Positions 1-11,684 of a DNA stretch of 64,000 bases are shown piece by piece; position 1 is the stretch's first letter; the number at the start of each line of letters is the position of its first letter. The translations under genes were made by a program, and so were the position numbers. The DNA is from Isoetes taiwanensis. Its lineage: Eukaryota; Streptophyta; Lycopodiopsida; Isoetales; Isoetaceae. The notes under the pieces were generated by a model that saw only the letters and a program-made list of their open reading frames with translations, had not been told where the DNA came from and made no database searches. The DNA is taken from the NCBI GenBank assembly GCA_021234155.1, contig JAJEKV010000412.1, forward strand, positions 62,001 through 126,000. Direction: 5' to 3'.

Positions 1-290
1 CCCCAAGTACTTGTAGGTCAGAGCCACCTCTACCTCTTGCCCCTGGTAAGTGAAGGTGGGAAGCCCTGGCTGACGGGACGATGCAACTAGCAGCACCCTA
101 GTTTTGGCCAAGTTAACTCGCATGCCAGTGAATTGGCAAAAAGTGGTGACGCTGCATGTCCTCTGGAGTATAGGCCATGAGGTTGACATCGTCAGCATAT
201 ATGAGTTGTCGGATTGTGTGATGCATGAGATGTGCGCCCGCGCCTCCATGCTCAGAGAGCCAATCTTCCAACTGATCAATGTATAGGCCA
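1..290 (-). pseudogene. LINE reverse transcriptase fragment (palm/thumb region)
   Basis: Read on the minus strand, this stretch gives the catalytic YADD box (near 190-200) followed by the motif GMRVNLAKTRVLL and then a segment ending in YKYLG. This is the usual order in the fingers/palm-to-thumb part of a non-LTR retrotransposon RT. The same motifs occur on the plus strand near 44010-44200 and 48430-48650, so all three belong to one LINE family. The reading frame breaks between the YADD box and GMRVNL, and the fragment runs off the window's left edge. It is a dead copy; the rest of the RT, if present, lies outside the window or is unrecognisable to the right of about 500. Confidence 0.8.
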
Positions 291-499
291 AAGAGTGTGG
301 GGGAGAGGGGGGCAACCCCGACGCACTCAATGCTACCGACACGGCCAGGTCGCCGATGTGATATACGGCCCGAGCATGCCTCGTACAGCCATACAATAGA
401 TAAGTGCCATACAAGTCAGGTTTTACCCGCATTTCTGTTACAGGTACGGGGAATTGGACGAGGCTTTAAAGGACGTCCATGGATGAGGCAAATTGGTTG

Positions 500-1371
500 T
501 CGCTGAGGAAATTGAGTTTTTGCCCTAATACCAAATTGTTACACCCCTCAAACAAGGTCAATGTTGGCTACCATGAAAACCCTGGGTTTCGCACTCCTTA
601 GATCCTCTAAAACCCCCCATGCCAAACTTGCTTTGATCCATTTGATCCAGACTGGAATATAGTGCAATTATGATTCATCTACAAATTTATTTGAGAACAC
701 AATGTTGTAACCATTGTGGCTTGCACCATCCACCTCCAGGCTCCTACCTTAGAGAACCACAACAAAACGTTTGGAGCTGCATGACATAGCCTTAGATGTT
801 TCTCATGGAATCTAAGCCAAATGACCTCCATCCTAGCAGCCAAGACAGTTTCCCCTATCATATAGATCCATCACACACACAAGTCCAGTCGCACTGCCAC
901 TTAACTAGTTGTGCTACATGCACCTAACTAGTTAATAACCACTTAAGACACATGGCATATTACCCTATTGTTTCATGCCAAGTGTATTGTCGATGCTTCT
1001 AATAGTACCTATTATGCACTTAGACTACCCAATGTTAGCCTTAATGTTACTTCTCATCTATAAGCGTCCCTTAGGGCCTTGTCCAACCTCCACCACACGT
1101 AACAATTTACGCCTATCAGAGTAAAGTGCTCTACTTTGTTTGCATCTTGTACCTTCATGTGCTTCTATAGCATCTAAGGTGGTCGCATGTACTCTAGCAT
1201 TTTACATTTTAAAAGGTGTCTGAGCTATTTCGCAAAAACACGTTCATTACTATGAGCAAAAGCACATTGTGGTGGATCAAATAGGTTTAGTTCTGAACTG
1301 CTTTTGTAGTTAAAAAATAGGCATGGATTAGTTCAAAAACTAAATTTAGAATAGATAAGCAAGTTAACTTT
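500..1371. other. spacer, no recognised feature
   Basis: No reading frame of note and no repeat structure that I can recognise. Composition is AT-rich and resembles decayed repeat or intergenic DNA. Confidence 0.5.
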
Positions 1372-1441
1372 TTAAGTCAATCGACTAGTCTCAAAATGGG
1401 ACAATAGCAACAGCCCACTCTGCCCCATGTGCAATGCTTCA

Positions 1442-1512
1442 GAAGGAAGGAAGGGAGGGAGGGAGGGAGGGAGGGAGGGAGGGAGGGAGGGAGGGAGGGA
1501 AGGAAGGAAGGA
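1442..1512. repeat. (GGGA)n microsatellite with GGAA edges
   Basis: A run of about 70 bases made of GGGA units, bordered on both sides by GGAA units. The long proline/serine/leucine-rich reading frames on the opposite strand come only from this repeat. Confidence 0.95.
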
Positions 1513-1570
1513 CATTGCTTGGTGGAATGTGAAATGTTGCAAGTAGTATGGGCTTGGAGTTAGGATAGCT

Positions 1571-1918
1571 TTGGACACCTTTAGAAACCGAGGAATTGTT
1601 GTTGGGAACCCTCCCAGGGAATGTTGCCCCATGAAGAAGAAGACCATTCATTTAGCTCGGGCCTGGACAATTTGGTCAATATGGAAAAAGAGACATGTCC
1701 TAATTGTCGATGAGAACCAGGAGGAATTCATGTCATCAGATCAACTACTCCATATGGTCGAAAGACTTAAAATTTTTAGGCTAGTGTTTGAGAATGAAGA
1801 AGATGTAGAGGTAGAAATATGGGGCAAAGTCAGAAAAGAAAATAATAGCCATTCTCATCTTATATTTGTAGATGGGTACAACCCTGCCATGTGGCATTAT
1901 ATTGGTCGCAAAAAGTAA
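1571..1918 (+). pseudogene. hypothetical ORF, possibly the C-terminal end of a plant LINE protein
   Basis: An uninterrupted reading frame of about 115 codons. The segment ARAWTIWSIWKKRH resembles the W-x-IWKxRN pattern at the end of plant L1-type LINE proteins, which follows the cysteine-rich RT-associated zinc-binding region. The acidic tail (ENEEDVEVEIWG) is not diagnostic. No poly-A tail is obvious behind it, and I do not find the cysteine motif upstream because the GGGA microsatellite interrupts. It could equally be a chance frame; the family assignment is inference from a short motif. Confidence 0.3.
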
Positions 1919-3780
1919 ATAAAACATAGTATTTATCCCTCAAAAAAATAATGGGGCTAGTCCATGCTAGTATCAGCAAAAGCCAACTCGCCATGACATC
2001 GGCTAAGGTCAATCCTCATGTTAGTATTATCAAACCATACTAAGACATAGTCCAAGGTCTTACAACATTAAGTATTTAATTCATAACCTAGTATAATTCA
2101 TATACAAGAAAAGACTTAAGTCCATTTTGATCCTAAAAACCGACCCATATTCTAGTATTGTCAATTTATACGTATGTCATTAGCTTCAAGTACATTTCAA
2201 GGCCACGAAATTACATTATCATTATTAACTAAAATAGTTCAATCCAATGCCACTGCCAATAATCTACCATTCTAGACCAGCTCTGTCTAAGTAATCATCA
2301 TTCAATCAACCTTATTGTACTCATTTATATTCAAACGTTAAAGCCATGCAACTATACCCTAGCCACGTGTTTAAATCCATCGTCATATATTCTTTAACCC
2401 TCGGAGGTGAAGTTTTTGAAACCATTATTTACTCCCAAAGTAGCAAATCACATCATTAGAATCAACTATATTGCATTCAACTTAACTTATACTAGAACCA
2501 CCAAAGTTTAAATCATAAAACTTCATTTTATAGCATTTTCAGGTATCTCAGTTTTAAGCATAATCAGTACATCTACTATAATTTTGGTTTATATAGACCA
2601 TAAATAAAATCACAGCCACTTTTCAAGTCCCGTATAGTAACTACAATTACTGTAAAAACTATAAGCTTCCTGCAGATGCTAATTACAGTGTCTAGAATAC
2701 GCAGACTAGAAAACTCACTATTTATAATTCATAAAATTTCGTATTGCATTAGTTTCAAATACATCTTAACTATTGTTTTAGCATGGTGAATTACCGCAAG
2801 AACCATTTGAGCATAACTTGTTTATAATCACATCCATATCTTAAAGCTTATCAACTAGATAATGCCATTATAATAAACAAAAGCTCTCTATGGATCCCAC
2901 CATAGGGATAAATAGATTAAAACAAGTTTATTACTGCGTGATCCATCAGCCCCAAAAGCTAAGTATATGCACATTTCATTTAACCAAACTTGATGTTTTT
3001 CTTGCATTGAAACAAACCAAATAAGTTACTAAGGTCAGTATCTTTGCGCACCTCTGTTACTCTTTAGGAGGAATCTGCCCCAGATAAACTACCCACCATG
3101 CAGGGTCCTTGATCAGTTAGACGCCCTTAGACGAGAGAGCGGTATTTCATTCAAGATGGGACACCTCCCGGAAGAGTTGCAGGAGGTCAAAATAAATATA
3201 CAGGTTGCTATACAGTTACCATTCTGTTTGGGAGAACACCAGCACGTTCTATAGCTCTGTCTCCGCTCCTCCAATCGCAACAGCTGCCTGCTCAACACCA
3301 AATCATGATGTACTTTTATAGGGCTCCAGTGATAACTAATTGCTTTCAGCCAGACTTAAACTTGAAAGCAAAAAATATGACAAAAAGAGAAGGAACCCAT
3401 ACTTGTAGCCAAACAACACAACATTAGCATGATAATGGTAATGACTGAAGGGCCAAAAGTTGCCTTAGATTTCTCAGCTCATCACTGATCATCTACTGTA
3501 GACTTTTCAATTCCAAGCTAGTCTCATATCAACAATTAAAAAAAAAACCATTAATAGACCAAAGCATTAGATTATAAGTATGTCACTAATCAATTTAATT
3601 CTAATCGTTATGTTCTTCCAAATCATATTATATTAATAAGCTGAACTTTGCCCTTCTAATGACTACCCGGCATGTGTTTATGCACATAGAAATTTGTTTC
3701 TAGGTTAATAGCATTCTCTTAGTCCAGAATGATTGTCACAGTAAAAATCTATAAGTCTTTCAAGACAAAGCACTTTATAC
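1919..3780. other. AT-rich spacer, no recognised feature
   Basis: Long AT-rich stretch with no supported gene. Short frames (for example 3113-3301 on the minus strand) show no family motif and no codon-like structure. Confidence 0.5.
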
Positions 3781-4042
3781 ATGATTATAACCCAGTTCAC
3801 ATTTATCTTTTATTCTCAAAATCTTAAGATGCCATCGATCCGAGCCATTGGATCGGTATTCTCGAAGAGGCGAGCATGCATTCTCCCATGCATGCATGCA
3901 TTGCATGCATTTTCTGGGGCTATAGTTCATTTGGGGATCGCTATTTCTTGCAGGTTCTTCATCGACTTCTCATCGGCATTTTCTCCTCTCTCAGCAGTTC
4001 CCTTGACTCCCACCCACCCTCCCTTAATGTATATATTATTAT

Positions 4043-4156
4043 AAATATTGTTTTTTTGTCGCGTGGCACGCATGACCAGCCCCTCGCTCTTTCGAGGTGT
4101 AAATATTGTTTTTTTGTCGCGTGGCATGCGTGACCAGCCCCTCGCTTTTCGAGGTT
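4043..4156. repeat. 58-bp tandem duplication
   Basis: Two adjacent copies, starting at 4043 and 4101, share AAATATTG, a T run, GTCGCGTGGCA, GACCAGCCCCTCGCT and TTCGAGGT with a few substitutions. The two 87/85-aa frames over this area are by-products of the duplication. Confidence 0.85.
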
Positions 4157-4299
4157 TTTTCTCTATTAGTTTTTTTGTTGGTGATGTGCAGGTCCAAGGG
4201 TGATGCGCGACTTTGGTATTCTCTGTGGAGCGTGGGTTTTTTTTTTTTTGGTAGGAACGTTTAGCAGCCTTGCATTGTCCAAGCCCCTTGCCGAGATTT

Positions 4300-4360
4300 T
4301 ATCGCTAGGGTTTTTCCCCGAAAACCCGAAAGGGCGGGGTTTTTTAATCCCGGCGATAAG
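4300..4360 (+). ncRNA. LINE-3'-end-type stem-loop (copy 1)
   Basis: TTATCGC at 4300-4306 pairs with GCGATAA at 4354-4360. Inside, CCCCG pairs with CGGGG, and the apex is CCC-GAAA-GGG, a GNRA-type tetraloop. The T runs flanking the inner stem match two other copies at 45747-45811 and 63006-63070, which sit at the 3' ends of LINE sequences. Unlike those, this copy has no ATTCT tail, so it belongs to a related but different element. The RNA fold is inferred from base pairing alone. Confidence 0.6.
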
Positions 4361-6386
4361 CTCTCGACAGGTACACTAGCCAACATCTGTAGCACACAAT
4401 TTGGGGTCCAGGTGTTATAACTGGATATTCCTTATGTTTTTCATTTTTTGGGTAGCCTGCGATGTGCAGCTACCCACTATACCATTGTAGAAAAACTGCT
4501 GAGATGAATGAAAAGCTAGCTAGTTCTCCCTGCTTGATTTTCCAGTTTGGCGTCTCTTCCCATGTTGCGACATGTTCTTCCCCGATCTTGTCCATTTTTT
4601 AGCCATCCTTCAACCTTTGACCTTGATCCCATTTTGTTAAGGAAGTTCTCTTTTTGTCGGGAGCTTTTGTCTGTTTTCATGCGAGCTCTATTCGAGAATT
4701 TACATATTATTCTCAAGTTGAGCCTTCTATGCATGTCAAGCGATGATTCAGAAAATAAGCTTTAAGACTCAAACTTAAATCGTTTTATGAGGACATAACA
4801 CTAGACTATATCACTAACTTGTTTCAAAGAAATACCGGGGGGGAGGGTCACTTAAAATACCCCCCAAAACCACGTGTGTAAACATGAATGGGGTGATTTT
4901 TAAGGTTGTGTCCTATGTATGCCTACAATACAAAATACATTATTTGTTTGATTTTTTCGTAGAAGAACGGAGAGGGGTGTACTTGGCAGGGAACCAAGTC
5001 TGTATGATAGGGGAAGGGGTTATTTGTTTGGCATCCTATTCCTAGAGGAATCAATCGTAGAACAATAACTCAATGGTAAGGCTTTTTTCCTCCTCTTGAT
5101 TTTTTTTTTTTTTTTTTTATGATGGATCATGAATGTAAAATGATTTGACTTGCTTTTTATTTTTCCCCTCTTGTTTGTGTGAATTTTGAAACACTTTTTG
5201 GCATATAAGGTTCAATTGCAACGAATAGATAAATGCAGCTTTGCTCTAAAAATTTTGAAGGTATGTGCAAAACTATTATAGATAAATGCATAAAAATTTT
5301 GAAGGTATGTTCAAAACTATTTTTCTTGACATTTGCATATCATAGTGAAGCTTAATGTTTGAGATTCACAAGGAGAATATGATAGGCTCATATATTGAGA
5401 AAGCGTTATACTTCAACTCAATTTCAAAATCAATATTTTGGTAACTATATATACTTAAACAAAATTATGTATATATATTGGGGCTATATATAATGTCCAA
5501 ATAAGGCCGTATACAAGGGGTTTTTTATTGATAAAATGGCATATAACATCGAGTAGGGGTATATGCATGCAAAATTCAAAAACTTGTATGCTATGGGAGT
5601 ACCATATATAGGGGTTTTTTTTACCACCCTATGTACGCAGATGGCATACCCCCTATAGGACAGGTGCACCCCCCGGGAGAAATACATTCAAACCTGATTT
5701 TCCTCAAATGCATATTGAGGATCATCCTCATATTGCGTCTCTGGAATCATTTTTCTAGAAGCAGAGAAGCAATTTTTGCTTCCCCCTTGTGCATGCTTAT
5801 TTCTAGCTTCCTGATTGTTGGTGCGACATCATTGATTATGTTGTCCAAGACGTTTAAGCCATGCATTCTTTGTTGCTTCCATCTCAATAGTATCTATCTC
5901 AGTATATTCACATGGGCTTGGAATTCGGCTGCAAGCTACCTCTCTCCTAAAAGCTCTTCCCCACCTGAACTATATGGGTGTCCCTCAGAATTGGATTCTT
6001 CATAAAATTCAAGATCAAATAAATCTTGCAGATTCGTATCTCCAGCTTCTGGTTTCTATTATAAATCCTAAATACTTGCAAACTTTGGAGAGATAAAGGT
6101 GAGAACTGACTTGTCAGTAGGTAATAGCTTGGGCTACCATACATCATTTTTCGTACCTCATTCCGGCTGTGCTCAGAACGTTAATATATCTTTTCTAGAT
6201 TTGGACCAAGTTCATTTGTTGTGAAACTCACCGATCGCGCATCTAGTATGTACCCTATTGGAAAAATTTCATACTCTTTCATCAAATAGTCGGATATTTT
6301 CAGTTTCCATTTGGAAATTTGTATTTCCCTTATAAAAATATGCATAAACTATCGAAAGTTGCCTGCAATGCACTCGCTCAAACGAA
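4361..6386. other. AT-rich spacer with small simple repeats
   Basis: No supported gene. It holds a run of more than 15 T near 5101-5119 and a 44-bp tandem duplication around 5247-5322 (TAAAAATTTTGAAGGTATGT repeated). The 124-codon frame at 5631-6005 shows no recognisable motif and looks like chance. Confidence 0.5.
5247..5322. repeat. 44-bp tandem duplication
   Basis: The unit beginning TAAAAATTTTGAAGGTATGT starts at 5247 and again at 5291; the second copy is incomplete. Confidence 0.75.
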
Positions 6387-6777
6387 CCACAACACAAACC
6401 ATTACTTCTTACAACTGTAATTAAATCCCCCTGAAACCCCCTTTGATTTGGGTGCATATTCACACGGGGGTTGACTCCGGGCATCGAGAGCTGTTGGATA
6501 AGCATATATGCCCTTTATTCCTCGATCTAGGCTATACATAGAGACCCTCGTTTGTGGGGTATCCCCGTACAAGTTTTGGTATACAGTATAACACAGTTTG
6601 CAAAATACTATAAGATTTAAGACAGTGTACTATATGGTGTTGATTTTGTACATGTATAAAATTATTTTAGGGGCTCTCGCTGTCCTACGTCACCCCCCGT
6701 GTGAATATGCACCCAAACCAAAGGGGGTTTCAGGGGGATTTAATTAAAGTTATAAGAAGTAATGGTTTGTGTTGTGG
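6387..6777. mobile_element. fold-back/MITE-like element with 88-bp terminal inverted repeats
   Basis: Bases 6387-6474 are nearly the perfect reverse complement of 6690-6777. Both arms start, read inward, with CCACAACACAAACCATTACT and end with the CACACGGGGG region. The 215-bp centre has no coding potential. Long inverted arms around a short non-coding centre fit a fold-back or MULE-derived MITE. Flanks share GAA on both sides, too short to prove a target duplication. No transposase is present, so it would depend on an element elsewhere. Confidence 0.75.
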
Positions 6778-7043
6778 GAAAAAAAAAATTTGGCCCCTTC
6801 GGGGCCTTAAAAAGGTATTGTACATATCGTAAAGAGAAATATCTAGTGTGAAAAAAAAAGAGAAAAAAAAAAGTCTAGAATAATAACACTCCCATGAACA
6901 TGATAAGGCAGACAAATTACAGGTGTTTACATGACGGACGCCAAAACATTGCATAGAATTGAGCACTAACATATACTAACTAAGTACATTAGCCATCATG
7001 CCGTAATAAAAAAAAAATATATAATAAGCAAATAAAGGTTATA
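6778..7043. other. spacer with a C(TTCG)G hairpin
   Basis: GGCCCCTTCGGGGCC at 6792-6806 forms a perfect stem with a TTCG loop, between an A run and AT-rich DNA. No gene is visible. Confidence 0.5.
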
Positions 7044-7860
7044 GTTTATCCTCAATTGTTTTGGGGATGTGTGGCTATGTTGCACACTGATTTTGTGCAT
7101 GTTTATGTTCAAGTGTTAGAGCTTTTTGCTCGTGTCCTTGACCATCTTTCTTTTAATGATCATACTGTTGAACAGGTTCTATTGTTTAACATGCCCAGGG
7201 ATGAATTTGAAAATGGCCGAAAAAAACGGCACCCTGAAATTACAGGGCTAAACAGCAACTTTTTTCAACACGAAAAACAGAGTCGAGATTGAGTCGACTC
7301 TGCCTCCGTCCCCTGCTTCCGTCCGCCCCCTGCTGTCCCCTTCTAACCGGTGCCGCCAATTTTTCCGGCGGTTAAATGTCGGAAAAGCAAGAAAAGACAA
7401 AATTTCAGGGTCACCGTTTTTTTCGTTGGCAAATTTTTGTGACCAGAAAATTTTCGCTGAAATTTTTAGCTGGCGATGGCGGGGCCACCGCGGCCGACGC
7501 CAGTGGGGCCCGCCCACGTCGCCGAAAATTTCGGGTATTAAATTTTCAGCTCACAAAAATTTCGCCTTCCAAAATGACAGGGAGGTGGGTCGACCAGACT
7601 CACAAAGAAATGAATTGACCAGCAAAGGCACGACAGATGGAGATAAAGCTCCCGCTTTTGACGGTGTGCAGCCTTTAGTTCTGAAGGGCCTCATGTCAAC
7701 AGTTAGCCATACTGCTGCCATTGAAGTTCTGTCACGTATTACATTACATTCATGTGATACTATATGCAGTGACTCTGATACAAGGCTTCTTATGCATATT
7801 GTCGGCTTGCTTCCTTGGTTGTCATTGCAGCTGAAAGGACATAATGTTGTAAGGACATGA
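7044..7860 (+). pseudogene. MOR2: fragment of a FURRY/MOR2-type cell-polarity gene
   Basis: Two blocks in the same orientation match the plant FURRY homologue MOR2, a scaffold of more than 2000 residues that acts in cell morphogenesis. Block 1 (7044-7217) carries HTDFVHVYVQVLELFARVLD and ends in MPRDEFENG. Block 2 (about 7580-7860) carries FDGVQPLVLKGLMSTVSH, then IEVLSRIT and TRLLMHIVGLLPWL. In the family the two blocks are separated by only a short linker, but here about 360 bases of unrelated GC-rich sequence lie between, without a clear GT..AG boundary. Block 1 is preceded by TATAG, a possible acceptor, and block 2 ends near GTAAGG, a possible donor, so exon structure seems kept. I see no other MOR2 exons in the window, so this is a gene fragment rather than a working gene. 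Confidence 0.75.
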
Positions 7861-7974
7861 AAACCCAGGCTATGTCCAGCAATACATTTCTCATCTTATG
7901 TTGGGCTGGAAAGCATGCCTCCACAGTCTACTCCACCCTAAATTTGACATTGCAGAATCTCCCCTAATAAGTTG

Positions 7975-8696
7975 ATAAGTGGAAATGGGCAGTTTCATCA
8001 GGCCTACTCACAATATAGCAGCAACAATAATGCTCCTTCTCCTTCTTACGCTTGTTTCGTTTCTTCTTGTTCTCAAGACGCTCTCTCGCAACAACTCCGA
8101 CACCCAAAGCTGCTTCTATGCCAAATGGTTCCAACCGCATTGTAAATCCTTTGCCAGCCCATGACAGCAGAGCTAATTTCAATACCGTCCCAGTTTCCGA
8201 GTCTGGAAATGGTGGGAAGAGCTTGCTTGAATCAAATGTTGGCAAACAATTGGTTGCAAAGGAGGTCATAAAGACGGATGGCGAAGTTGGTATTGCTGAC
8301 GAAGAGGTGATTCCTATGGAAGGAGCAATGACGATCTATAAGCCTCAAGCAGATCAACACAAAGATGTGTCTAACCTTGGTGCTGGAGTTACTCAAGGTA
8401 ATGGATCTGCGAATGCTTCAAATGCAGCTTCCTTTCAAAATGGTTCGAGCATTCAATGGTTGAATTCTGAATTCCCTTGTAATTTGGATTCTGAGCCCCA
8501 CAGTGGGAGATTCAAAACTGATGTTGCATCAAAACTGGGGGACAGTCCTGCTAAGGGGAACCCAGATTTGGGTATGTCATCCCCAGGATTGGACTCTAAT
8601 GGAAGAAAAAATGCAAGTGTCTCTGGAGTGGAGAAACCTGTTCTTCCCACTTCAGTGTATAACGGTGGAGGTGTCTCTTCGAATCTGGGTCTTTAA
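7975..8696 (+). CDS. hypothetical Ser/Asn/Gly-rich protein fragment
   Basis: A reading frame open from about 8052 to the stop at 8694-8696, with a compatible Ser/Asn/Gln-rich stretch (QYSSNNNAPSPSY) in a neighbouring frame just upstream, suggesting one frameshift near 8090. The frame has no obvious ATG at its start; the first in-frame Met lies inside (SMPNGSN). Composition is low-complexity, polar and acidic, as in disordered parts of plant regulatory proteins, and no domain is recognised. It lies behind the MOR2 fragment on the same strand but does not match the next part of MOR2. It could be an exon of another gene or a captured gene piece. Confidence 0.35.
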
Positions 8697-10080
8697 TTAC
8701 CAGCTCCTTCGAATCCAAAAATCCCAACATGACACGGAAACTTCACTGTTTGCTTCACAAGAAATGCAAGGCAGAGAACCCACCTCAGAAACTTAATGGC
8801 AGGCTGGAACGGGAAAAAGAAAAACTGCTTACAATGCCGGATTTGCGAGGCAAGGAAAGAAGGCTTCAAGCAATTGAGGTGTGGAATCCCAGCACAGAAG
8901 AAATAGTTCTGCCGTCCGCTTGGCCTCTGTCTCCCCATCTCCCTCTCTTCTTCACTTTCCATGGATCTCCGTATCCCACATCCAAGTTTAGAAAGCGGAT
9001 TTGAAGCTCGTACCCTAGAAACTAAGATCTGGATTATGGCCCTAATCCACACAACCCTAAAAAAAATCCTAAAAATAATGGGAGGATATTCACACCCACC
9101 ACAAAATAAGCCTCCACCACAGGATTTGCCCCCTTTTCTAAAATCAACGGCTAACAAAATGGTGCACTCTAGAAATACTATTTAGTACACCTAAATGAAT
9201 ACGGCCACCAAATCATATGAAAACCTTAGAGAAAACAGTACAAAAACAAGAAAAAAAAAACCCCTATTATAATGCTAGATATTTGACTGTAACAAAGCTT
9301 CTCTTCTCTGGAATTTGCCCAACAGTGTCTTCATTCATGAAAATACCTTTTATGTGTTGCAAAAATGTCCATAGTATTCCATACGCTTTGTTAGCCATAT
9401 CTTTATCAAAAGGTGCCTTCATTCACGAAAATGCCTTTTATGTGTTGAGAAAATGACCACAATATTCCATATGCCTTGTTATCCATATCTTTACTAAAAA
9501 AAATAGCATAAGTATAGGTGCCTGCCTTCTAGAACCATATTTACTTCAACTCATCCATATATGGCCTCTATGTCCTAACCAGGTGTAACCATTTCCTTGG
9601 TTAAAATGTTTTACTTGACAATCTATAATGCAGCATCTTGTACTCAAAGATGCATATTAATTAATTTATCATCCAATGACCATCCCTTACATCACGAATT
9701 TAAATTATATGTGTAGTCTAATATAACCTACCTCCTACCTCCCACCGTAGCTGTAAATGTAGGGAGAGAAGACCCCTACCATTACAGTTGGGTCCCGTCC
9801 CGTACCCTATAAAAAACAAGCTTACTTCTTTAAATTGAAAAAAATGAGTAAATACCTTTAAGGGTCTATAGTGGTCTCTCGTATTAGGATGGTCGTGTCA
9901 AATTTAAGCCCAGGAAACTCGTTATCTTGAATGTATCTTGTGATCTTCTCTTTGAGCCATGCATATCAAATCCATTTTTAGTGAAATTTCTTATGAGTTC
10001 CAGAATGATTTTTGTATTTGCAATCATAAAGTAGAACTAAGTCACCTTGTTAAAACTTTTTGGTCTTGATCTTGATCATG
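8697..10080. other. spacer with one tandem repeat
   Basis: No supported gene. The 154-codon minus-strand frame at 8693-9157 has no family motif. The one clear structure is the 88-bp duplication at 9329-9500. Confidence 0.5.
9329..9500. repeat. 88-bp tandem duplication
   Basis: CTTCATTCATGAAAATACC begins at 9329 and its variant CTTCATTCACGAAAATGCC at 9417. Both continue through CTTTTATGTGTTG, ATATTCCATA-like and CCATATCTTTA blocks, with moderate divergence. Confidence 0.85.
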
Positions 10081-10943
10081 CTAGGATTTCCTCAATTTGC
10101 TATCAACAACAAGTATGGGGAGAGACGCATCATGACGAATCTCATCAAGTTGTTGGAGATGATAAACACGTTCCTGCAGAGCTGGCGGGTGGTGAACTGT
10201 GGCAAGCTGGAAATGAAGAGTCGGTAGAGCATATTCAAAAGGCATCAAGGCCTCTTGCCCATAAACCAGCTTGAAAGGTGTTTGCCTTGTAGCAATTTTA
10301 TAGGTCGTGTTATAAGCCATAAAACTTTATTCATGCCAATCTTTCCCATAAGCCTCACAAATTTTCTTTAGAATGGTAACCAAAGTCTTGTTGGTACTCT
10401 CCGCAAGGCCGTTGCCTTGAGGATAATACGACATGTTTTTTCCATCCAAAACGTGTGATGATGTGCGTGAAAAGGACATACGCTGTGCTGGCTATTGTGT
10501 TATCAGGCAAAGCACAGACTTCGGCCCGCTTGGTAGCATAGTTTACGAGAACAAGAATGTATTGTGAGCACGTGTATTCCGAGCTGGAAGCTCAATAGGA
10601 CCAACAAAGTTCATCTACCATTTATTGAAAGGAAGGAGCGTGGTAATTGGTGTTAATGGAAGAGCATCATGGGCCGCGGATCGACCTACCCATTGGCATG
10701 CATTAGAAGTACGAGCATGAGCGTGAGCATCTTTAAACAACATGGCCCAAGCCAAGAGGATTTTGCGTGCCGTGTTATCACCATGGAAATGACCTTGGCC
10801 CAAGCCTTCATGGGCTTGGCGAACAATGTCAAAAATTTCATGAGGAAGAACGTATCTGGATATAACTTATGCACCATACATGCCAAAAGGGTCACGATGA
10901 TGCCCAAGGATCTCCACTTGGCCCGAAGAATTAGAAAAGACAA
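10081..10943 (-). pseudogene. Ty3/gypsy integrase remnant (family distinct from the chromovirus)
   Basis: On the minus strand the order is integrase zinc-finger region first (QGHFHGDNTARKILLAWAML, then LFKDAH and a cysteine-containing SNACQ near 10700-10800), then, towards 10081, AYNTTYKIATRQTPFKLVYG followed by EALMPFEY. This is the end of an integrase core typical of a gypsy lineage with GHFxGDxTARKIL signatures. The frame shifts several times and the central DDE stretch is not intact. The matching RT start is at 21.1-21.5 kb on the same strand, so the plus-strand chromovirus between them may have inserted into this element. Confidence 0.8.
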
Positions 10944-11068
10944 ACTCTAGAACCTTTATTTTTTGTGTAAAAACTTGTGATAAGTATACTTAAAACTTTT
11001 GACTAAATAGCAAGTCAAAAATTTTCTTGAAAAATGTGTCATTTTGGTCAAAACTGACCCATTTAAAT

Positions 11069-11498
11069 CACTCCATGCCAAAGCCTCCTGCATCGAGAAC
11101 GCAATGTCGTTCTGCACAGAGTAACCCAAATCAGCTTGTTTGTACTTAAAAAATGATAAACTATCATGAATCATTTAGAAGTATCTCAAATTTGCATCCT
11201 AGCACTTTAAAATTGCCAAAAATGTTATAAATAGTCAAATTTGACCCAATCGGGTCACTCCGCGCCAAATGCCCCTGCGTTGAGAACGCAGAGCCCTTCC
11301 ACGCGGAGTAACTCGAGTCGCCCAATTTTGCACCTATTGACATGAGATAAGTTGGTAGATAGCCTAGAATAAGTAATCCTTGCATTCTAGTATTTTACAT
11401 TTCCCAAAAAGGTTCTAGATTTGTCAAAATTAACCCACTGAGGTCACTCCATGCCAAATGCTCTTGCGTCGAGAATGCAGAGCCCTTCCAAGTGGAGT
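11069..11498 (+). repeat. three nested-hairpin modules in the chromovirus 5' region
   Basis: Modules lie at about 11069-11122, 11257-11309 and 11446-11498. The middle one is cleanest: ACTCCGCG pairs with CGCGGAGT outside, and CTGCGTT-GAG-AACGCAG forms an inner stem. The outer modules keep the frame of the fold with decayed pairs. All three are followed by a similar TAACTxGAGTCGC or TAACCC block, so they are copies of one unit spaced about 190 bases apart. The same architecture with different sequence occurs in the element at 49.7-63 kb. Confidence 0.65.
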
Positions 11499-11684
11499 AA
11501 CTGGAGTCGCCTTTGTTCGACCCAAGATTGTCCAAAATTTGCCCGACAAACTACTTTAGTGTGTTTCTTGGCTTGTTCTAGTTAGATTAGCACTTCATAT
11601 TAGCTAAATTAGACACCCATACCTCGTAGAATGTAGATTTTTCCGAGCAGGCAGTTCTGGCACGGAAACCTAGGTAGCCCTAGT

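Noticed and set aside
1372-1651. Long minus-strand frames rich in Pro/Leu/Ser
   Set aside because: They are translations of the GGGA microsatellite; no codon constraint.
6792-6806. GC hairpin with TTCG loop beside A/T runs, looking like a bacterial terminator
   Set aside because: Context is eukaryotic repeat DNA with no upstream gene; kept only as a hairpin.
8693-9157. 154-codon minus-strand open frame
   Set aside because: No motif, improbable composition (Phe/Cys-rich), no splice or start context.
9329-9500. CRISPR array
   Set aside because: Only two long, diverged tandem units; no short repeats with unique spacers anywhere in the window.
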